NCBI RefSeq assembly: GCF_003651225.1
Contig: NZ_RCDB01000003.1
Location: 786,240-850,239 of the forward strand
Length of the DNA: 64,000 nt
Origin: Microbacterium telephonicum
Lineage (GTDB): Bacteria > Actinomycetota > Actinomycetes > Actinomycetales > Microbacteriaceae
Reading direction: 5' to 3'
The notes beneath the pieces were generated by a model, which saw only the letters and a list, made by a program, of their open reading frames with translations, did no database searches and was not told the origin of the DNA. The translations under genes were made by a program, and so were the position numbers. Shown here piece after piece: positions 59,709 to 64,000 of this stretch (position 1 is its first letter; every line of letters starts with the position of its first letter).

Positions 59709-60143
59709 TCACTTGACTTCGGTGATGTTCCCGTCCTGGTCGATCTGCCAGGTCTGGCCGGTCTCGGCCGACTCCGCCTCGATGACGTACGCGGTGCCGT
59801 CGATGTTGACGGTGCCGGTGACGCGCTTGGCGGCATCCGACTTGACGAACGGCATGACGAGCATGCCGTACTTCTCGGTGGGCTGCTTGACGTCGGCGGC
59901 GAGCATGATCTGCGTGGAGCCGGGCTTGGCTTCGAGGCCGTCGACGACGGCCTGGCGGGCGGCCTCGAGGTCGGTGGTCACGTCGCTCTCGCTCGACTGC
60001 ACGCTCGAGCCCTCCGAGCTTGTCGAGCCGGTCGAGCTGCCGGAGTTCGCGGAGGTGTCGGATGCGCACCCGGCGAGGCCGAAGGTGCCCGAGGCGAACA
60101 CGACGGCGGCGAGGATGCCGGCGCGGATCTTGTTGCTGTTCAT
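59709..60143 (-). CDS. Small secreted lipoprotein, PepSY-like
   Basis: 144 aa. Signal peptide with lipobox FGLAGC (Cys26), a Ser/Gly/Thr-rich spacer to about residue 55, then a small domain of which the end, TGTVNIDGTAYVIEAESAETGQTWQIDQDGNITEV, is strand-rich and looks like PepSY/DUF proteins that bind other secreted enzymes. Ribosome-binding site AAAGGAG is good. It lies between two secreted GH3 genes and has its own terminator. Possibly an inhibitor or chaperone for them (inference). Confidence 0.72.
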   Translation of the reverse strand: MNSNKIRAGILAAVVFASGTFGLAGCASDTSANSGSSTGSTSSEGSSVQSSESDVTTDLEAARQAVVDGLEAKPGSTQIMLAADVKQPTEKYGMLVMPFVKSDAAKRVTGTVNIDGTAYVIEAESAETGQTWQIDQDGNITEVK

Positions 60144-60222
60144 GGTTTCTGCTCCTTTATTGTCTCGGTTCGGGCGCGGCCGACCGAAGTGCGGGGGGGT
60201 GGCGGCGCACGAGGCGCCGGTG

Positions 60223-60263
60223 CGGCCCGGTCGTGGCGGCGGATGCCGACCACGACCGGGCCG
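60223..60263 (-). terminator. Intrinsic terminator after the GH3 lipoprotein gene
   Basis: CGGCCCGGTCGTGG (60223-60236) and CCACGACCGGGCCG (60250-60263) form a perfect 14-bp stem with a 13-nt loop, 6 nt after the stop at 60270. Confidence 0.75.
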
Positions 60264-60269
60264 GTGGGG

Positions 60270-62633
60270 TCACTCGGAGATCACGCCCGAGAAGTTGAGG
60301 CCGAAGCCGAACTTCCAGTCGTTGCCGGCGGAGTCGACCCACGTGATCATGTCCTCGCCGACGTCCTCCTGCTGCGCCTCGACGGCATCCATGTCGAGCG
60401 GGAAGCCGATGGGCAGACGGCCCTGGGGCTCGTGGGCGCCCGAGGCGACGGTCAGCGTGGCCTGGTCGCTCACGCCGAAGCCGATGAGCACGGCGTTCGA
60501 CTTCGCCTCGAACTCGGCCGGGACGACCGGGTTGTTGGCCTTGACGATCGTGATGACGGGGATGTCGCCGCCCGCGGCCTCGACGGCCTCGATCGCCCGG
60601 TTGAAGGCGTCGATGTCGGCTTCGTTCGAGATGCGCGAGGTGTTGCCGAAGTACGAGCGGTTCTCCTTCGTGCCGTCGGCGAGGGTGTCGCCGCCGATCG
60701 AGGTCTTCCGGACGTTGTCACCGTCGGCCGTGTAGGGAGCCCACTGCAGCGAGAACGGGTACCACTGGCCCGTGTCCGCATCCTTGCCGGCCGCCGAGAA
60801 CGGGTTGCCGTTGTTCGGCGAACGCAGGCCGACGAGCACGGCGTCGACGCCGGTGAGGTCGGGCGCGGTCATCGAGACGACCTTGCCGTCCGCGTCGAGC
60901 TCGACGGTGTCGGTGAGCACCTCGCCGAAGATCTCCTTGGCGGCGTCCACGCTGAGCGTGTCGTTCTCGGTGTACTCCGGCGGGCCGAACAGACCCGAGG
61001 TGCCCACGTCGAAGGTGTGCGGGATGTAGACGGTCTTGTCGGACCAGTCCGCGTCGGCCGACACGGTGCCGTCGTTCTTGACCATCACGACCGAGTCGAG
61101 CTGCGCGTCGAAGCCCGCCTTCACGTTCTCCGCGCTGCCGACGACCTCCTTCGAGTGCTCGAGGTCGATGAAGGGGCTGTCGAACAGGCCCGGCGCGAAG
61201 TAGGCGGTCAGGATGCGGGCGCCGGACTCCTGCCAGCGGGTGTCGGCATCCACGTCCACCTCACCGGCGGCGAAGCGCTCGTTCCACAGGGCGTACGCCT
61301 CGTTGATGTGGGTCGCGTCGTTCACGCCGCCGAACATGTCGACGCCGTTCTTGAGCACGGTGTAGTAGCGCTCGGCGGGGTCGGTTCCCTCGGCGCCCCA
61401 GCCGGTCGCGATGAATGCTCCTTCGTCGCCGGGAGCCGACATGACACCCCAGTCGGTGACGATGGCGCCTTCGAAGCCGATCTCGTCGCGGATGTACGAG
61501 AGCGTCTCCTCGTTGTACGCCGTGCCGACCGCCTCGTCGCCGAAGAGCGGGTTGCCTTCGCCGTCGAGCTGGATCGAGTAGTTCGTCATCATGCCGAGCG
61601 AGTCCTTCGCGGCCGTGAAGACCGAGGCGTGCTCGTCGAGGTTGTCGCCGGGGAACACACCGTACTTGCCCACGGCCGTGTGCGACTCGCGGCCGCCTTC
61701 GCCCGCACCGTCACCCGGCGCGTGCTTGATGGTCGTCGGCACCGATTCCAGGCCCCAACCGAGGTTCTTGCCGTCCTCGTCGTAGGTGCTCTGGAAGCCC
61801 GTCACGTACGCGGCGGCGAGCTTCTGGGCCAGCTCGGCGTTCTCGCCGAGTGTGCCCGAGACGCGCAGCCAGCGCGGCTCGCTCGCGAGGTCGATCTGCG
61901 GGCTGAGGGCGTTCGAGATGCCGAGGGCACGGTACTCCTCGGAGGCGACGCGACCGAACTCCTCGACGGTCTCCTCGGAGAAGGTGGAGGCGAGGCCCAG
62001 CACCGACGGCCAGAGCGACACTCCCGACGCCGCACCCGTGTAGTCCGAGCCGGACTGGGCCTCGGAGCGCGGGTCGGAGGAGAAGTTCGCGGGGATGTAG
62101 GGACGGTCCTCGCTCGCGAGCGTCTCGACGTAGGCCTGCATCGCGTTGACCCACGTGACGTTCTCGTCGACGTCGGAACCGCCGGCGTTGAGCACGTTGC
62201 GCAGGTTCGACTCGTCGAGGTACGTCTTCTGGGCGTCGGTGAGACCGTCGCCGGGCGAGCGTTCGTGGGAGCTGAAGAGCATGAGACCGGAGATCTGCTC
62301 GGCAGTGAGGGTCTTCGCATACGCGGCGGCACGCTCGGTCGCCTCCAGGCGCCAGTCCTCGAAGGGGTCGAGTTCGCCGTCGGCGTCGAGGTCCTTGAAC
62401 GCGAGCGTGTCGTTCCCGTCCTTGACCTCGATGACCTCCATCGCACCGTCGGCGGCGTAGGACAGCGTCGCCCCGCCGTTCGGGTTCTCGACGATCACGA
62501 AGTCGGTCGAACCGTCCGACGCGTCGCGGGTCGTGTAGGTGGCTGCTTCATCCGCGCCGGTGCAACCGGCCAGGGTGATCGCGAGACCGAAGCCGGTCAC
62601 GACCGCGATCCACTTCTTTGGCAGGGCCTTCAT
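60270..62633 (-). CDS. Secreted GH3 lipoprotein (exo-beta-glucanase/beta-glucosidase type)
   Basis: 787 aa. Signal peptide with lipobox ITLAGC (Cys24). A Ca2+-binding EF-hand-like loop DLDADGELDPFEDWR leads into the barrel (about 95-480) with NALSPQIDLASEPRW, TIKHAPGDGAGEGGRESH and nucleophile GAIVTDWGVMS. The C-terminal GH3-C domain follows, ending KFGFGLNFSG. This large subfamily has many acidic surface residues and is extracellular. ATG at 62633 with AAAGGGAT upstream. With the other two GH3 enzymes it should break down beta-glucans stepwise from outside to inside. Confidence 0.92.
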   Translation of the reverse strand: MKALPKKWIAVVTGFGLAITLAGCTGADEAATYTTRDASDGSTDFVIVENPNGGATLSYAADGAMEVIEVKDGNDTLAFKDLDADGELDPFEDWRLEATERAAAYAKTLTAEQISGLMLFSSHERSPGDGLTDAQKTYLDESNLRNVLNAGGSDVDENVTWVNAMQAYVETLASEDRPYIPANFSSDPRSEAQSGSDYTGAASGVSLWPSVLGLASTFSEETVEEFGRVASEEYRALGISNALSPQIDLASEPRWLRVSGTLGENAELAQKLAAAYVTGFQSTYDEDGKNLGWGLESVPTTIKHAPGDGAGEGGRESHTAVGKYGVFPGDNLDEHASVFTAAKDSLGMMTNYSIQLDGEGNPLFGDEAVGTAYNEETLSYIRDEIGFEGAIVTDWGVMSAPGDEGAFIATGWGAEGTDPAERYYTVLKNGVDMFGGVNDATHINEAYALWNERFAAGEVDVDADTRWQESGARILTAYFAPGLFDSPFIDLEHSKEVVGSAENVKAGFDAQLDSVVMVKNDGTVSADADWSDKTVYIPHTFDVGTSGLFGPPEYTENDTLSVDAAKEIFGEVLTDTVELDADGKVVSMTAPDLTGVDAVLVGLRSPNNGNPFSAAGKDADTGQWYPFSLQWAPYTADGDNVRKTSIGGDTLADGTKENRSYFGNTSRISNEADIDAFNRAIEAVEAAGGDIPVITIVKANNPVVPAEFEAKSNAVLIGFGVSDQATLTVASGAHEPQGRLPIGFPLDMDAVEAQQEDVGEDMITWVDSAGNDWKFGFGLNFSGVISE

Positions 62634-62889
62634 TGGCCTATCCCTTTCCTCATCGAGTGACACCCGCACGCGCCATGCGTGTGGATGCTGGCCCCGCCTC
62701 TGGGGCCGTCGCCTCGACCGTCCACGGGGGACGGTTGGTGCTGAATCGATGGTTCCGCCCGGGCCGATCCGGCTCCGGGCCGACCGCACGATCGGTCGTT
62801 TCCGTCGCATGTTCTGTCACCCGCACCCGGAAATCCCCGGGTTCCGTGACCTTTCCGTGACCTGCACGAGAGGGAGGCTGCGCGCGCCC

Positions 62890-62930
62890 CCGGTCGTTGA
62901 GCGAGGAGCGTAGCGACGAGTCGAAACGCG
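62890..62930. repeat. GTTTCGACTCG-class hairpin repeat
   Basis: Reverse-orientation copy, CGGTCGTTGAGCGAGGAGCG then TAGCGACGAGTCGAAACG, with a changed loop compared with the copies near 15 kb and 47 kb. Confidence 0.65.
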
Positions 62931-62958
62931 CCGAGCCCGGCACCGATGTGGGGTGCGC

Positions 62959-62998
62959 GGGTTTCGATACGCGCGCTGTGCGCGCTACTCAACCACCG
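62959..62998. repeat. GGTTTCGATACGC-class hairpin repeat
   Basis: GGTTTCGATAC, palindrome GCGCGCTGTGCGCGC, then TACTCAACCACC. It lies 15 nt past the HNH gene stop and may serve as its terminator. Related to the copy at 15104-15138. Confidence 0.65.
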
Positions 62999-63012
62999 TT
63001 GGGTGCGGGGCG

Positions 63013-64000
63013 TCAGAAGGGTGCCGGCTCGAGGGATTCTGCGCTGGCGGGTGGGGTGGCAGGGGTGAAGGTCACGGGAGGCATGGGGGCGTCTTCGCGG
63101 TAGGTCCTGCCGAGGGGTGAGGTCCATTCCAGGACACCACCCGGGTGTTGTCGGACCCGCCACCTCGTGAATTGCTTCATCGAGTGGTGTCGTTGGCACA
63201 GGTGGGCGAGGTTGCCGAGGGTGGTGGGGCCGCCGAGGGCGTGGTCGATGGTGTGGTCGATCTCGCACCGGATCGCCGCCCTCCGGCACCCCGGGAACCG
63301 GCAATGCTGATCCCTCGCCCGAAGGAACCGGCGTTGCGACCAGGCGGGACGGTACGCGTCGATCGCGATCACCGACCCACGCACCGGGTCCGTCAACAAC
63401 CGCGTCAACGACGGGGACTGTTGTGCGAGGCATCGGGCGGAGTCTGCGTCGATCGGGGAACGACCCACCAGATCAGCCGGACCCTCATCCACACCCACCA
63501 ACGTGAGCGCCGGGACGACCACTTGCACCTGGGCGCGGATCGACCCGAGGGTGCCGGGCTGATCACCGGTCGCGGTCGGGTCGAGGGCGGGCGTCCCGGC
63601 GAGGAGCAGGTCGGTGAGCACGTCGGCGCGGACCGCGTCGATCCCGCGCTCATCCCCGTCTTCCGGGTCGCGGGCGTCGATCACGGCCTGCGCCTGCTGA
63701 GTCAGCCGGTCGAGGATCCCGTCCCCGATCACCGTCGGGACGGTCGCGACCACGTCGCACATCCCATCCCGCCCCGGAAACACACGCACGCACCGCCCGG
63801 CGGCCGCATCTTGATGGCGTTCGGTGAAGCTGCGGTCGGTGAACCGTTCCGCGAGGAGCTGCAGGATCGGGCGGAGCCGGTTCGGGGTGCGGCCCTCACA
63901 CTTCTCGATCGCTTCAGCCTCGAACTCGGCCCGACGATGAGTGGGGACGACGTCACCGGCATCCGTGATGACCTGAACCTGGCCCTTCGTGATCCGGCCA
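63013..64000 (-). CDS. DUF222-HNH endonuclease-like protein, 5' end beyond window
   Basis: 329 codons are visible, open at the right edge. The upstream part (GRTPNRLRPILQLLAERFTD) belongs to the DUF222 helical domain. The C-terminal HNH nuclease has CRFPGCRRAAIRCEIDHTID, then the Asn/His region LGNLAHLCQRHHSMK; zinc-like Cys pairs CRFPGC are kept. These proteins exist in many copies in actinobacteria, often next to REP13E12-like or hairpin repeats, and are thought to be selfish or mobile nucleases. Two hairpin repeats follow the stop here. Confidence 0.9.
   Translation of the reverse strand, partial: GRITKGQVQVITDAGDVVPTHRRAEFEAEAIEKCEGRTPNRLRPILQLLAERFTDRSFTERHQDAAAGRCVRVFPGRDGMCDVVATVPTVIGDGILDRLTQQAQAVIDARDPEDGDERGIDAVRADVLTDLLLAGTPALDPTATGDQPGTLGSIRAQVQVVVPALTLVGVDEGPADLVGRSPIDADSARCLAQQSPSLTRLLTDPVRGSVIAIDAYRPAWSQRRFLRARDQHCRFPGCRRAAIRCEIDHTIDHALGGPTTLGNLAHLCQRHHSMKQFTRWRVRQHPGGVLEWTSPLGRTYREDAPMPPVTFTPATPPASAESLEPAPF

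Larger units (their letters stand above)
62634..63012. other. Intergenic region upstream of GH3 lipoprotein gene, with hairpin repeats
   Basis: No gene is supported in these 379 nt. It holds a small hairpin GGCCCC/GGGGCC (62690-62707) and a partly symmetric GAACCATCGATTC near 62745 that could be an operator. Two hairpin repeats are placed before the HNH gene stop (62890-62930, 62959-62998). Confidence 0.5.

Overview
The window looks like chromosomal DNA of a high-GC Gram-positive bacterium of the family Microbacteriaceae, most likely Microbacterium or a close relative. The reasons are the very GC-rich codon use, GTG/TTG starts, the DUF222-HNH endonuclease at the right edge, the long Lhr helicase coupled to a Nei-type glycosylase, a treX-treY-treZ block, and copies of the GTTTCGACTCGCTCCGCTCG hairpin repeat. 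This is inference from content; no 16S gene is present. I see no rRNA, tRNA, CRISPR array, transposase or prophage gene.

Layout. 1-15 kb: housekeeping and poorly characterised genes (Nudix-like protein, esterase, DUF418 membrane protein, ABC-F ATPase, PQQ-like propeller protein, lhr-nei, YitT, hexapeptide-repeat protein, DUF1304, DHODH-like, orphan LysR effector domain). 15.5-20.9 kb: a minus-strand operon encoding an ECF sigma factor, a 156-aa unknown protein, a cytoplasmic subtilase with a NPYGRT repeat linker, and a TPR-CHAT protease. It has the make-up of a proteolytic signalling system and is the best candidate for an undescribed system here. 21-29 kb: glutamine amidotransferase, TspO-like protein and trehalose synthesis from glycogen (glgX/treX, treY, treZ). 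29-36.7 kb: CPA2 antiporter, SDR, APC permease, beta-lactamase-fold hydrolase and DeaD RNA helicase. 36.9-48.8 kb: an aromatic catabolic island for homoprotocatechuate (3,4-dihydroxyphenylacetate) meta-cleavage. It holds a ThDP enzyme, FAD monooxygenase, MHS transporter, a fused FAH-RraA enzyme, a GntR/FCD regulator and HpaE, HpaD, HpaH and HpaI enzymes. A shared palindrome ATCGTATACGAT is probably the GntR operator. 49-62.6 kb: EI24 and DUF1540 proteins, then a beta-glycan block with three different GH3 enzymes, a PepSY-like lipoprotein, GtrA, a GT2 glycosyltransferase and a LytTR/GHKL two-component system, partly translationally coupled. 63-64 kb: truncated DUF222-HNH gene.

Two genome-level patterns cross these regions. 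First, five small inverted-repeat elements are present. Two of them sit in-frame inside conserved protein genes (the ABC-F ATPase and the ThDP enzyme) and three lie between genes. Second, nine genes have a TAnnnT-like -10 box only 5-8 nt before the start codon and no convincing Shine-Dalgarno sequence, which suggests leaderless mRNAs.
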